This document shows, piece by piece, positions 17,679-25,971 of a stretch of 64,000 nucleotides of DNA. The position numbers were made by a program, and so were the translations under genes. The notes under the pieces are model-generated. The model was given only the letters and a program-made list of their open reading frames with translations, was not told where the DNA came from and did no database searches. Source of the DNA: Prauserella flavalba (GTDB lineage: Bacteria > Actinomycetota > Actinomycetes > Mycobacteriales > Pseudonocardiaceae); the NCBI RefSeq assembly GCF_003202235.1, contig NZ_MASU01000005.1, positions 62,001 through 126,000 of the forward strand, in the 5' to 3' direction. Each line of letters begins with the position of its first letter. Position 1 is the first letter of the stretch.

Positions 17679-18458
17679 TCAGCCCCACGTGAGCGGGTCG
17701 AGGTGCAGGTAGAACCGCAGCCGGTCCGGGTCCGGCCGCCGCCCGTACCGCTCGGCGAACACCGCGTCCGCCGCGCGGGCCCGTGTCTCGTCCGGCCACG
17801 TCTCCCGTGAGTTCGCGAGCAGCAGGGCGAGGTCGGCGTGCCGGTCGGCGAGGCCGAGCCTGCCAAGGTCGATGAGGCCCGACACCTCCAGCGTGCCCGG
17901 GTCGAGGACGATGTTGGGCAGGCACAGGTCGCCGTGGCACACCACGGTGTCGGCCGGCTCCTCGGCGAGGCGGCGGTCGAGCTGTGGCTCCAGCCGGGCG
18001 AGCAGTTCCGCGGGCGGCGTGTCCTGCTGCTCGACGGGCAGGAAGTCCGGTTCCACCGCGTCCCTGGCGACGACGTCCCGCGCCAGCGGGAACATCAGCG
18101 CCAGGTCCCTCCGAAACGGACAGTCCACTGTAGACAGACTGTGCAGGTGCCTGACGGTGTCGGCGATCGAGGGCCACGCCGTGGCGAGCGACTCCGGCGG
18201 CACCGTGTCCGCGGGCACGCCGGGCACCGCGCTGGTGACGAGGCACGCCCCGGTGTGGTCCTCGGCCCAGTCCAGCACGCGCGGCCCGGGGACACCGGTG
18301 CCGGCGAGCCAGCCGACGCGGTCGCGTTCGGCGGCCAGTTCCTCCCGCCCGCTCGCGGGGACGTGCTTGGCGTAGCGGGAGCCCGTTGTGTCCCGCAAAA
18401 CCGTTGCGCCCGATTCTCCGGTCGTCACGGGATTCCAGTCACCGGGTGGAACGATCAC
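17679..18458 (-). CDS. Aminoglycoside phosphotransferase, APH(3'')/StrA-like
   Basis: 259 residues, GTG start. The APH kinase motifs are present: catalytic VCHGDLCLPNIVLD (HGDxxxxN) and metal site GLIDLGRLGLADRHADLA. Several stretches follow my recollection of APH(3'')-Ib (StrA) closely, including WLAGTGVPGP, SIADTVRHLHSLS, EPDFLPVE and the terminal LDPLTWG. That enzyme inactivates streptomycin by 3''-phosphorylation. Self-resistance or intrinsic resistance is possible. No streptomycin biosynthesis genes are visible. It is convergent with the DeoR gene and divergent from the proline-rich membrane protein gene. Confidence 0.82.
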   Translation of the reverse strand: MIVPPGDWNPVTTGESGATVLRDTTGSRYAKHVPASGREELAAERDRVGWLAGTGVPGPRVLDWAEDHTGACLVTSAVPGVPADTVPPESLATAWPSIADTVRHLHSLSTVDCPFRRDLALMFPLARDVVARDAVEPDFLPVEQQDTPPAELLARLEPQLDRRLAEEPADTVVCHGDLCLPNIVLDPGTLEVSGLIDLGRLGLADRHADLALLLANSRETWPDETRARAADAVFAERYGRRPDPDRLRFYLHLDPLTWG

Positions 18459-18516
18459 CGGGCGATCGTACGTCTAGGGTGTGGCCCGATCGGACACTGG
18501 GGAAGGAACGCTTCGG

Positions 18517-19077
18517 ATGAACGCGAACTACGCGCGCGCCGCCAGGATGATGAACGCGCGGCTGATCAAGGAACGGGTGCAGGCCATCGGCGTCGCGGCG
18601 GTCGGGGCCGGGCTGATCGTGGGCGGCATCCTCGCGTTGAGCGACGACCGCGTGATGTGCGGTTCGCAGGAGATGAGCGAGGGGCAGGTCTGCGAGGAGA
18701 CCCGCAACGGCGAGACCACGGCCGAGCGGAGCCTGGACGAGCAGGCGAGCGACAACAAGTCCACCGGCTGGCTGCTGCTCGGTGGCGGGGCCGCGATGCT
18801 CGTCGGCGGTTCGGCGTGGGCCTACAGCGGTTTCGCCCGCAAGAAGCGCGTCACCGCCGAACAGCTCGCCGCGGGGCAGGGCTCCGCGCAGCAGCCGCCG
18901 GTCCCGCAGGCACAGCCCCAGCAGGGCTGGCAGCAGCCGGTCCACCAGTACCCGCCGCAGCAGTACCCGCCGCAGCCGCAGCAGCCCCACCCGCCGCAGG
19001 GTTACGCGCCGTACGGGCAGCCGTATCCGCCGCAGCCCGGCTACCCGCCACAGGGGTACGGCCAGCCGCCGCGGTGA
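18517..19077 (+). CDS. Membrane protein with proline/glutamine-rich cytoplasmic tail
   Basis: 186 residues, ATG chosen for GGAAGGAA upstream. Two hydrophobic helices (about 23-43 and 83-102) flank a 40-residue loop with two cysteines (VMCGSQ, QVCEET) likely to form an extracytoplasmic disulfide. The tail from about 120 is low complexity, with repeated YPPQ, QPYPPQPGYPPQGYG units, typical of actinobacterial membrane proteins with unknown roles. I do not recognise a functional family. Confidence 0.75.
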   Translation: MNANYARAARMMNARLIKERVQAIGVAAVGAGLIVGGILALSDDRVMCGSQEMSEGQVCEETRNGETTAERSLDEQASDNKSTGWLLLGGGAAMLVGGSAWAYSGFARKKRVTAEQLAAGQGSAQQPPVPQAQPQQGWQQPVHQYPPQQYPPQPQQPHPPQGYAPYGQPYPPQPGYPPQGYGQPPR

Positions 19078-19080
19078 GGT

Positions 19081-19809
19081 TCACGGCCGGTCGGGTTTCC
19101 CGCCGAGCAGGTCGAGGAACCGGTTGACGCGGCGCTGGTAGGCGGGGCCGAACCGGCGGCCCGCGCGGGCGAGCTTCGCCTCGCCGTAGCGGCGCCGCGC
19201 CCAGATCGACGACGGCTTGGCCAGCCGGATCGCGCCCACGGCGGCGACCACGGGCACGACGACGCCGATGATGCCCGTGGGCAGCTTGCCCTTGAGCACA
19301 CAGACGCCCGCGGTGGAGAAGTGGAGCACGACGGTGGCCACGAACGCCCACGCCGTGCCGCTGTCCTCCGGGCCGGCGCCGATGGGGGAGGACTGCAGCA
19401 GCAGCGCGGCACCGACCGCGCCGCCGACCAGTATCGCGTCGAGCGAGCGGCGGCCCTCGGCCGACCAGTAGACGTCGTCGAGGTAGAGCCACAGCGCGAA
19501 CTCGTCGAGGGTGAGCGCCGCTCCGGCGCCGAACAGCGCCGCGAGCAGCTCGGCCCACGGCGCCTGCGGGTCGTACCGGAACGTGAGCATCCCGGTGACC
19601 AGCAGCAGGAGGATGCCCCACACCTGGTGGTGGACGTGCACGCCGCCGACGTGGACGTCGCGCAGTACGCCGCGTTCCGGGTCCTCGCGCCTGGCGTGGA
19701 TGCGGCGCGTGATCGTGCGGATCACGGCGAAGGTGACGAGGAACCCCAGCAGCGCGCACAGCGCGGCGGAGCGGCCCGTGTCGACGAACATGCGCTGATA
19801 CCAGTCCAC
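19081..19809 (-). CDS. Polytopic membrane protein of unknown function
   Basis: 242 residues, GTG start with GGGAGGT upstream. Five or six hydrophobic segments. The conserved-looking GGVHVHHQVWG (a His cluster, about 54-64) and LTLDEFALWLYLDDVYW (acidic) face each other in predicted membrane/loop positions and could bind a metal, but this is a guess. The C-terminal 50 residues are basic (ARRRYGEAKLARAGRRFG), suggesting a cytoplasmic tail. It resembles conserved integral membrane proteins of actinobacteria. It lies 59 bases downstream of chrA, perhaps cotranscribed. Confidence 0.75.
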   Translation of the reverse strand: MDWYQRMFVDTGRSAALCALLGFLVTFAVIRTITRRIHARREDPERGVLRDVHVGGVHVHHQVWGILLLLVTGMLTFRYDPQAPWAELLAALFGAGAALTLDEFALWLYLDDVYWSAEGRRSLDAILVGGAVGAALLLQSSPIGAGPEDSGTAWAFVATVVLHFSTAGVCVLKGKLPTGIIGVVVPVVAAVGAIRLAKPSSIWARRRYGEAKLARAGRRFGPAYQRRVNRFLDLLGGKPDRP

Positions 19810-19868
19810 GGCGACCTCCCCGGGTCACCCGTCGCCCGTGAAGGCCCCCAGCATACGGCCGGGAGCGG

Positions 19869-21233
19869 TCAGGTCAGCGGAATCCCGGCCAGCGCGGCCG
19901 CACAGCCGAGTGCGGCGCACGTGGCGAGCAGCCGCAGCATGGGCCAGCGCAGCACGAACACCAGCACCAGTGCGAGGACCGTGAGCGCGACCGACAGCGG
20001 TCTGACGCTGCCGGGGTCGGGTACGAGCACCGTGATCGGGCCCGCTCCCACGGTCCGCGTCGTGGCGAAGAGCGTGTGGACGGCGAAGTAGAGCGCGAGG
20101 TTCGCGATGACGCCGACCACCGCCGACGTGATGCCGGTCAGTGCGGCCGAGAGCGACCGGTTGTGCCGCAGGCGCTCCACGTACGGTGCGCCGAGGAGGA
20201 TGAACAGGAAGCAGGGCACGAACGTGACCCACGTGGTGAGCAGCGACGCGAGCACACCGGCGACCCAGGGGTCGAGCGGCCCCGGGGAGTGGTAGGCGCC
20301 GAGGAACGCGACGAACTGCACCACCATGATGAGCGGTCCCGGGGTGGACTCGGCGAGTGCCAGGCCCCGCACCATGTCTCCCGCGGAGAGCCAGCCGTAG
20401 ACCTCCACGGCGCGCTGGGCGACGAACGCGAGCACGGCGTACGCGCCGCCGAAGGTCACCACGGCCGTGCCCGAGAAGAACAGCCCCTGCGTGGTGAGGA
20501 CGCTGCCCGTCCCGGTGAACACGGCGGCGGCCGCGACCGGCGCGGCCCACAGCAGCAGGCCCACGCACAGCGTGCGGAGGCCGCGGCCGAGACCGGGTGG
20601 TTCGTGGTGCAGCGTGTCGTCGGAGATCAACGGCGGCGGGCCCCCGGTGGCCTCCTCCCGCGGGGGCCGAACGGTGTCAGGGACGAACCTGCCGAGCAGC
20701 CAGCCCGCGGCCGCGGCGGCGGCCACCACCACCGGAAACGGCAGCGCGAACAGCGCGAGCGCGAGGAACGCCGCCACGGCGAGCGAGAGGAGTGCGGGAT
20801 GCCGCAGCGCGCGGCGGCCGACCCGCACCACGGCCTGCGCGACGATCGCCACCACGGCGGGAGCGAGCCCGGCGAACACGGCGGTGACCGCGGTGGTCTC
20901 CCCGAAGGCCACGTAGATCGCCGACAGCACCAGCAGTGCCAGCATGCCGGGCAGCACGAACAGCGTTCCCGCGATCAGCCCGCCCCGCCTGCCGTTCAGC
21001 AGCCAGCCCACGTAGATGGCCAGCTGCTGGGCCTCCGGGCCGGGGAGCAGCATGCAGTAGTTCAGGGCGTGCAGGAACCGCTGCTGGCCGATCCAGCGCC
21101 GTTCCTCGACCAGCGTGCGCTGCATGACCGCGATCTGCCCGGCGGGGCCGCCGAACGTCTGGAGCGAGATCAGGAACCACGCCCGGACCGCCGTGCGCAG
21201 TGGCACGACGTCCCGGGTTCCGGTGCCTGGCAT
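19869..21233 (-). CDS. chrA: Chromate transporter ChrA (long-chain, two-domain)
   Basis: 454 residues, ATG after AAGGAGGAG. Two tandem CHR domains. The first carries FLISLQTFGGPAGQIAVMQ, then ALNYCMLLPGPEAQQLAIY; the second carries FFSGTAVVTFGGAYAVLAF, then LALAESTPGPLIMVVQF. The TFGGP and LLPGPEAQQ signatures are diagnostic of ChrA. It exports chromate from the cytoplasm. It is divergent from the chrB genes, with only 43 bases between the starts, so regulation is shared. Confidence 0.92.
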   Translation of the reverse strand: MPGTGTRDVVPLRTAVRAWFLISLQTFGGPAGQIAVMQRTLVEERRWIGQQRFLHALNYCMLLPGPEAQQLAIYVGWLLNGRRGGLIAGTLFVLPGMLALLVLSAIYVAFGETTAVTAVFAGLAPAVVAIVAQAVVRVGRRALRHPALLSLAVAAFLALALFALPFPVVVAAAAAAGWLLGRFVPDTVRPPREEATGGPPPLISDDTLHHEPPGLGRGLRTLCVGLLLWAAPVAAAAVFTGTGSVLTTQGLFFSGTAVVTFGGAYAVLAFVAQRAVEVYGWLSAGDMVRGLALAESTPGPLIMVVQFVAFLGAYHSPGPLDPWVAGVLASLLTTWVTFVPCFLFILLGAPYVERLRHNRSLSAALTGITSAVVGVIANLALYFAVHTLFATTRTVGAGPITVLVPDPGSVRPLSVALTVLALVLVFVLRWPMLRLLATCAALGCAAALAGIPLT

Positions 21234-21264
21234 GCGCTCCTCCTTCGTCCGGCCGTGAACCGGC

Positions 21265-21282
21265 TAGACTGTAACCGTGGTT
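21265..21282 (+). promoter_or_regulatory. Leaderless promoter and small dyad upstream of chrB
   Basis: A -10-like TAGACT (21265-21270) ends 6 bases before the GTG at 21277. That is the spacing expected when transcription begins at the start codon. The dyad AACCGTGGTT (21273-21282) straddles the start and could be an autoregulatory ChrB site. No convincing -35 was seen. Confidence 0.45.
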
Positions 21283-21798
21283 GCATCGGATGAGAAAGGT
21301 GCCCGCGATGTGAGACCGGGGCAGTGGGTGCTGCTGACCTACCGCCTGCCCCGTGAGCCGTCGTCGCCGCGCATCGCGGTCTGGCGCAAGCTCAAGCGAC
21401 TCGGGGCCGCGCAGCTCGGAGACGGCCTCGTCGCCCTGCCCGCCGACGCCCGCACCCGCGAGCACCTGGACTGGCTCGCCGAGGAGATCGTCGAGGCCGG
21501 AGGCACCGCCGGGGTGTGGGTGGCCCGGCCGGCCACGCTCGCCCAGGAACGAGACCTCGCCCGCACCATGGCCGCCGCCCGCGCCGCCGAGTACGAGGCT
21601 GTGGCCGCCGAGGCGGAGGGGCGGGGCGAACTGACCGAGGCCGAACGGCGACGGCTGCTGCGGCGCCTGCGCGGCGAGCTGCGCCGCATCCAGCGCCGGG
21701 ACTACTTCCCGCCCCCGCAGCGCCGCGCGGCCGAGACAGCCGTCGCCCGCCTGCGGGCGCAGGACGACACCGAACGGACCGAGGAGCACACCGCATGA
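21277..21798 (+). CDS. chrB: ChrB N-terminal-domain protein (chromate-responsive regulator half)
   Basis: 173 residues. It begins with the ChrB N-domain signature WVLLTYRLPREPSSPRIAVWR and KLKRLGAAQLGDGLVALP, then a long charged helical region (EAERRRLLRRLRGELRRIQRR) expected of a DNA-contacting or dimerising segment. The GTG at 21277 fits a leaderless start; a second GTG at 21310, after AAAGGTG, is an alternative. ChrB regulators such as that of Cupriavidus carry both domains in one chain of about 300 residues. Here the C-terminal domain is a separate gene overlapping by 4 bases. Confidence 0.85.
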   Translation: MVASDEKGARDVRPGQWVLLTYRLPREPSSPRIAVWRKLKRLGAAQLGDGLVALPADARTREHLDWLAEEIVEAGGTAGVWVARPATLAQERDLARTMAAARAAEYEAVAAEAEGRGELTEAERRRLLRRLRGELRRIQRRDYFPPPQRRAAETAVARLRAQDDTERTEEHTA

Positions 21799-22226
21799 AA
21801 TGGGCGACCCGGGCGGGCATCCACATCGATCGTGCCGCGTGCGCCTGGCTGATCCGCCGGGCCGTGGACCCCGGCGCGGAGTTCGTCTTCGTCGCCGACC
21901 CGGCCGAGGTGCCCGCCGACGCGACGCCGTTCGACATGCGGGGTGCCGAACTCGGCCACCACGGGGGCGACTGCAGCTTCGAGACCGTCCTGCGTCGGTA
22001 CGAGCTCGTCGACCCGGTGCTGTGGCGGATCGCGGAGATCGTCCACGAGGCCGATCTCGACGACGAGCGGTACCACGCACCCGAGGCGCCTGGGCTCGAC
22101 GTCGTCCTGCGGGGGTTGTCCATGATCGGCGACGACACGCACACGCTCGCCGTGACCGGGCCCGTGTTCGACGGCCTCTACGAGTACTTCCACCGGCAGC
22201 TGACCCTCGGCAGGGAACCGGCCTGA
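21795..22226 (+). CDS. chrB: ChrB C-terminal-domain protein
   Basis: 143 residues; ATG overlaps the previous stop as ATGA, so translation is coupled. Starts KWATRAGIHIDRAACAWLI, continues with PFDMRGAELGHHGGDCSFE and ends IVHEADLDDERY plus VFDGLYEYFHRQL, all matching the ChrB C-terminal domain. The His-His-Gly and Cys cluster (about 57-65) is a likely metal or oxyanion site. The two ChrB halves probably reassociate to sense chromate and regulate chrA. Confidence 0.85.
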   Translation: MKWATRAGIHIDRAACAWLIRRAVDPGAEFVFVADPAEVPADATPFDMRGAELGHHGGDCSFETVLRRYELVDPVLWRIAEIVHEADLDDERYHAPEAPGLDVVLRGLSMIGDDTHTLAVTGPVFDGLYEYFHRQLTLGREPA

Positions 22227-22236
22227 CGGGACGGCT

Positions 22237-23175
22237 TCAGCGCTGGAGCGCGGCCGCGAGCCGGATGCCCTCCCAGCCGCCGTCCCGGGCCAGCCGCCGC
22301 GTCACCTCCACGATCCCGCGCCGCACGGCCACCACCGCGTCGCGCGGCTCGTAGAACTCGGTCGCGGTGCGGATCGCGACGTGCCTGCCGAGGACGGGGC
22401 CGATGATCCGGCGGGCACCGACGTCGCGCGGCCGGCCGGCGAACACCGACAGCGGCAGGATCGTGCACGCCTCGCCGCTCTCCGCGATGCGGATCATGGT
22501 GCCGAGCGATTCGACGTCGGCGACCACCGTGGGCACGAGCCCGTGCCCGCCGAACGCGCGGTCGATCAGCGCGCGCAGGTTGCTGCGGCCGCCCGGGGTC
22601 ACGAGCGGCACCTCCCGCAGCTCCAGCACGCTCACCTCGTGCTCGGACTCCGGCTCCGGTTCCGGCGTGCCGATCAGGTACAGGTCCTCGGAGAACAGCG
22701 GCACCTCGCCGGGCCGGGCCGCGTCGTCCTCGCGGTAGACCGCCGCCAGGTCGAGCCTGCCGCCGAGCAGCAGCTCGTGGATGTAGCCGCTCATCGACTC
22801 GAACAGCTGCAGGTGGATCCCGGGGTGATGGGCCTTCGTCCACGAGAACAGTGCGGGCGCCAGATGGGTGGCGACGGTGGTCGGCAGGCCGATCGCCACC
22901 GGGCCGTGGATTCCGCCCCGGTCGCGGGCGATGTCCTCGGAGAGCCGGTCGAACCGTCGCACCAGCTGCTGTGCGTCCCGGTACAGCGACCGGCCAGCCG
23001 GGGTGGGCCGCACGCCGCGAGGGCCCCGTTCGAGCAGCCGTACGCCGAGCTGGTGCTCCAGCTGGGCCATGCGCTGGCTCAGCGCGGGCTGCGACACGTG
23101 CAGCTCGGTGGCGGCCCTGGTGAGGCTGCCGGCGTCGAGGACGGTGATGAAGTCGCGCAGGTGGGCGATGTCCAT
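22237..23175 (-). CDS. LysR-family transcriptional regulator
   Basis: 312 residues; ATG with GAAGGCGG upstream. N-terminal LysR helix-turn-helix SLTRAATELHVSQPALSQRMAQLE (about 17-40) followed by LGVRLLERGPRGVRPTPAG. The periplasmic-binding-like effector domain (90-300) is complete. The overall pattern resembles the Nac/Cbl-like nitrogen assimilation group. It lies 58 bases downstream of the CoA-transferase gene on the same strand, so it may regulate that operon or simply be the next unit. Confidence 0.9.
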   Translation of the reverse strand: MDIAHLRDFITVLDAGSLTRAATELHVSQPALSQRMAQLEHQLGVRLLERGPRGVRPTPAGRSLYRDAQQLVRRFDRLSEDIARDRGGIHGPVAIGLPTTVATHLAPALFSWTKAHHPGIHLQLFESMSGYIHELLLGGRLDLAAVYREDDAARPGEVPLFSEDLYLIGTPEPEPESEHEVSVLELREVPLVTPGGRSNLRALIDRAFGGHGLVPTVVADVESLGTMIRIAESGEACTILPLSVFAGRPRDVGARRIIGPVLGRHVAIRTATEFYEPRDAVVAVRRGIVEVTRRLARDGGWEGIRLAAALQR

Positions 23176-23233
23176 CGTGCCGCCTTCCTGCCCGTGCTCG
23201 TGGCAGGCCGATCCTCTCACCCCGGCGGGGAGA

Positions 23234-24409
23234 TCAGGCGACGCCCTCGGTGACGAGCGTGTCGATCTCGGCCTCCGCGAGGCCCAGCTCCGCGAGTATC
23301 GCGCGGGTGTGCTCGCCGAGGCCGGGCACCGGATCCAGGCGTGGCTCACCGGTGACCAGCCCCGGCAGGGTCAGCGACGGCACCGGGCCCGCCGGGGTGC
23401 CCACCTCGTGCCAGCGCCCGCGCGCCGCGAGCTGAGGGTGCCGCCACACCTCGGCGAGCGTGTTGACCCTCGCGTGCGCGACCGGGATCGCGGCCAGCAG
23501 CTCCATCGCCTGCTCGCTCGTCAGCTCCCCGAACCGCTGGGTGATGATCGCGCCCAGCGCCTCGCGGTTGGCGTTGCGCTCGGCGTTGGTGGCGTACGCG
23601 GGATCGGTGGCGAGCTCGGGCCGCTTCAGGAACTTCTCGCAGAACGCGGCCCACTCGCGCTCGTTCTGGATGGCCATCATCACGACCTTGCCGTCGCCGG
23701 CGGGGAACGGGCCGTACGGGTAGATCGTCGCGTGCGCGGCGCCCGCCCTCGGCGGCGGCTGCGCGCCGTCGTAGGTGTAGTAGAGCGGGAAACCCATCCA
23801 CTCCACCGTGGCCTCCAGCATCGAGACGTCCACATGCGACCCCTCGCCGGTGCGGCCCCGCTCCAGCAGCGCGGCGAGGATCGAGCTGTAGGCGTACATC
23901 CCCGCGGCGATGTCGGAGACGGAGATGCCCACCTTCGCCAGGTCCTCGCCGGAACCGGTCACCGACAGCAGGCCCGCCTCGCTCTGCACCATGAGGTCGT
24001 AGGCCTTCATCGACTCGTACGGTCCCGGCGAGCCGTAACCGGAGATGTCGCACACGATCAGCCGGGGGTTGGCGGCCCTCAGCTCGTCGGCGCCGAGCCC
24101 CGCGCGGGCCGCCGCACCCGGCGCGAGGTTCTGGATGAACACGTCGGCGTCCGCCAGCAGCCGGTGGAGCACCTCGTTACCGCGCGGGTCCTTGAAGTCG
24201 AGCGTCAGCGACTCCTTGTTCCGGTTGACCCACACGAAATGCGAGCTGAGGCCCCGCACGCGCGAGTCGTAGGCGCGCGCGAAGTCGCCTGCGCCGGGCC
24301 GTTCCACCTTGATCACGCGGGCACCGAGGTCGGCGAGGTGCCTGCTGGCGTACGGAGCGGCGATGGCCTGCTCCAGCGACACGACCGTCACTCCACGAAG
24401 GGGCTGCAT
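23234..24409 (-). CDS. CaiB/BaiF (family III) CoA-transferase
   Basis: 391 residues. N-terminal PLRGVTVVSLEQAIAAPYA with ADLGARVIKVERPGAGDFAR is the family III hallmark. The catalytic Asp lies in SMKAYDLMVQSEAG, equivalent to the Frc active-site Asp. HVDVSMLEATVEWMG and GPFPAGDGKVVMMA also match. Relatives act on oxalate, mesaconate, itaconate, carnitine or aromatic succinates. Twelve bases separate it from the GntP-type permease, suggesting an operon that imports an organic acid and activates it as a CoA thioester. The exact acid cannot be read from sequence. Confidence 0.9.
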   Translation of the reverse strand: MQPLRGVTVVSLEQAIAAPYASRHLADLGARVIKVERPGAGDFARAYDSRVRGLSSHFVWVNRNKESLTLDFKDPRGNEVLHRLLADADVFIQNLAPGAAARAGLGADELRAANPRLIVCDISGYGSPGPYESMKAYDLMVQSEAGLLSVTGSGEDLAKVGISVSDIAAGMYAYSSILAALLERGRTGEGSHVDVSMLEATVEWMGFPLYYTYDGAQPPPRAGAAHATIYPYGPFPAGDGKVVMMAIQNEREWAAFCEKFLKRPELATDPAYATNAERNANREALGAIITQRFGELTSEQAMELLAAIPVAHARVNTLAEVWRHPQLAARGRWHEVGTPAGPVPSLTLPGLVTGEPRLDPVPGLGEHTRAILAELGLAEAEIDTLVTEGVA

Positions 24410-24421
24410 CTTTCTCTTTCT

Positions 24422-25831
24422 CTACACGACGACACTGACGACCGACACGAGCACGAGCGACACCACCGAGGCGAGCGCGGTGACGAACGTCAGCGCCTTG
24501 AGCGCGCCCCGCGTGGTGACCCCGAGCAGGGTCTGGAACATCCAGAAGAAGTTGCTGTTCACCTGCAGTGCGAAGAGGGCACCGGAACCGATCGCGAGCG
24601 CGAGCACCTCGGCGGGGATGTCGAGGCCGCCCATGATCGGGGCGAGGATGCCCGCCGCGGTGATCGCGGCGACCGAGATGGACCCGATGGCGAGGTGCAG
24701 CACGGCCGCGACCACCCACGCCAGCAGGATCGTCACCAGCGTCGGCACCCCGGCGTCGGCCGAGAAGAACCCGCCCAGCACCTTGTCCAGACCGGTCTCG
24801 CCGATGACGGCGCCGAGCGATCCGCCGATGCCGGTGATCAGCAGGATCTGCCCGGTGGCGTTGAAGCCCTTGGACATCGCCTCGCCGAGCTGGTCGCGGC
24901 CGAGGGTCCGCTTGGCGAGCACGTAGGCGCCGAGCAGGCCGACGAACAGCGCGAAGACGGGGTCGCCGAGGAATGCCAGCACGCTGGACTCGACACCCGC
25001 GGCCTCGGTGATCGCGCCGGTCGCGATCAGCAGCAGCGGCACCACGATCGGCAGCAGCGAGATCGTGAGCGGGACAGTGGTGCGCACGGTCTCGCGCTCG
25101 GTCGCCACGCCACCGGAGCCGCTCGCGCCGTCCTGGCCGTCCTGGTCGCGGGGTGACGGCGCTGACCCGCCCGTCGGCTCCAGCTCGTCGCTGTCCCGTT
25201 CGGTCTCGTCCTTGGCCGTGTTCCAGAAGCCGCGCTTGAGCAGCCTGCCCCACAGGAAGACGGTCAGCAGCGCCGTGATGGGGCCGATGACGAACCCGTA
25301 GATGAGCATCGTCCCGAGTGGAACGTCGAGCAGCCCGGCGATCGCGACGGTGCCGAGTCCCGGCACCACGAAGACGTAACCCACCAGGATGCCCGCCGTC
25401 AGCGCGCCGCCCATCATCGCGAGCCCGTTGCGGCCCATGCGCGGGGCCGCCGACCGCGCCAGCGGTGCGGCGAGCACGAGCTGAACGTCCACATAGATCG
25501 ACGGGAAGATCGCGCTCAGCGCCGTGGCGAGGGCGTACGGCAGCCGTCGCGGCCCGAGCGCCTTCAGCAGTTTCTCGACGAGCTTTTGCAGTGCTCCCAC
25601 GGAGAACAGCAGTGATCCCAAGAGGACACCGAAGCCGATGAGCAACCCGACCTCGGCCATGATCTCGCCGAAGCCCTCGGCGATGGCCTTCATCGTGCCG
25701 TCGAAGCCGAGGCCCGCCGTCAGTCCGAGGTAGATCGACCCGATGACGAGTGCGATGACGGGGTCCACCCGCGTCACCAGAATGAGCAGGACGACCGCGA
25801 GGATCGCGATCGTCGTGTGCAGCACAACCAT
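24422..25831 (-). CDS. GntP/citrate-type organic acid:H+ symporter
   Basis: 469 residues; the ATG with GGAAGGA upstream is preferred over an earlier frame opening. About 12 helices of the gluconate:H+ symporter superfamily: ILVTRVDPVIALVIGSIYLG, PSIYVDVQLVLAAPLAR and, in the second half, GIGGSLGAVIGETGLDKVLG, LAIGSISVAAITAAGIL and LQVNSNFFWMFQ. A hydrophilic loop of about 55 residues rich in Asp, Glu, Gly and Ser (about 225-280) splits the halves and is longer than in enteric GntP. Paired with the CoA-transferase. Confidence 0.88.
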   Translation of the reverse strand: MVVLHTTIAILAVVLLILVTRVDPVIALVIGSIYLGLTAGLGFDGTMKAIAEGFGEIMAEVGLLIGFGVLLGSLLFSVGALQKLVEKLLKALGPRRLPYALATALSAIFPSIYVDVQLVLAAPLARSAAPRMGRNGLAMMGGALTAGILVGYVFVVPGLGTVAIAGLLDVPLGTMLIYGFVIGPITALLTVFLWGRLLKRGFWNTAKDETERDSDELEPTGGSAPSPRDQDGQDGASGSGGVATERETVRTTVPLTISLLPIVVPLLLIATGAITEAAGVESSVLAFLGDPVFALFVGLLGAYVLAKRTLGRDQLGEAMSKGFNATGQILLITGIGGSLGAVIGETGLDKVLGGFFSADAGVPTLVTILLAWVVAAVLHLAIGSISVAAITAAGILAPIMGGLDIPAEVLALAIGSGALFALQVNSNFFWMFQTLLGVTTRGALKALTFVTALASVVSLVLVSVVSVVV

Positions 25832-25931
25832 TGTGCCCAGTCCTTCCCAGCCAGACCCGAAGCTCCTGCGATACGGGCCGTGCGATCGAAACACACGGCC
25901 CGGGGGCCCGGTAGACGGCAATCACCAAGAT

Positions 25932-25954
25932 CGCCATAAGGGGGGCTTATGGCG
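25932..25954. promoter_or_regulatory. Perfect 9-bp inverted repeat between gntR and the permease
   Basis: CGCCATAAG and CTTATGGCG flank a loop of five G. It sits 18 bases after the gntR stop and 101 bases before the permease start. Without a T-run it is not a textbook terminator. It may end the gntR transcript or act as an operator for the permease/CoA-transferase operon. Confidence 0.45.
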
Positions 25955-25971
25955 GGAGGTGGGCGAGCTGC

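Noticed and set aside
18481..18516. A GTG start at 18481 for the proline-rich membrane protein
   Set aside because: It lacks a ribosome-binding site. The ATG at 18517 has GGAAGGAA and gives a typical N terminus.
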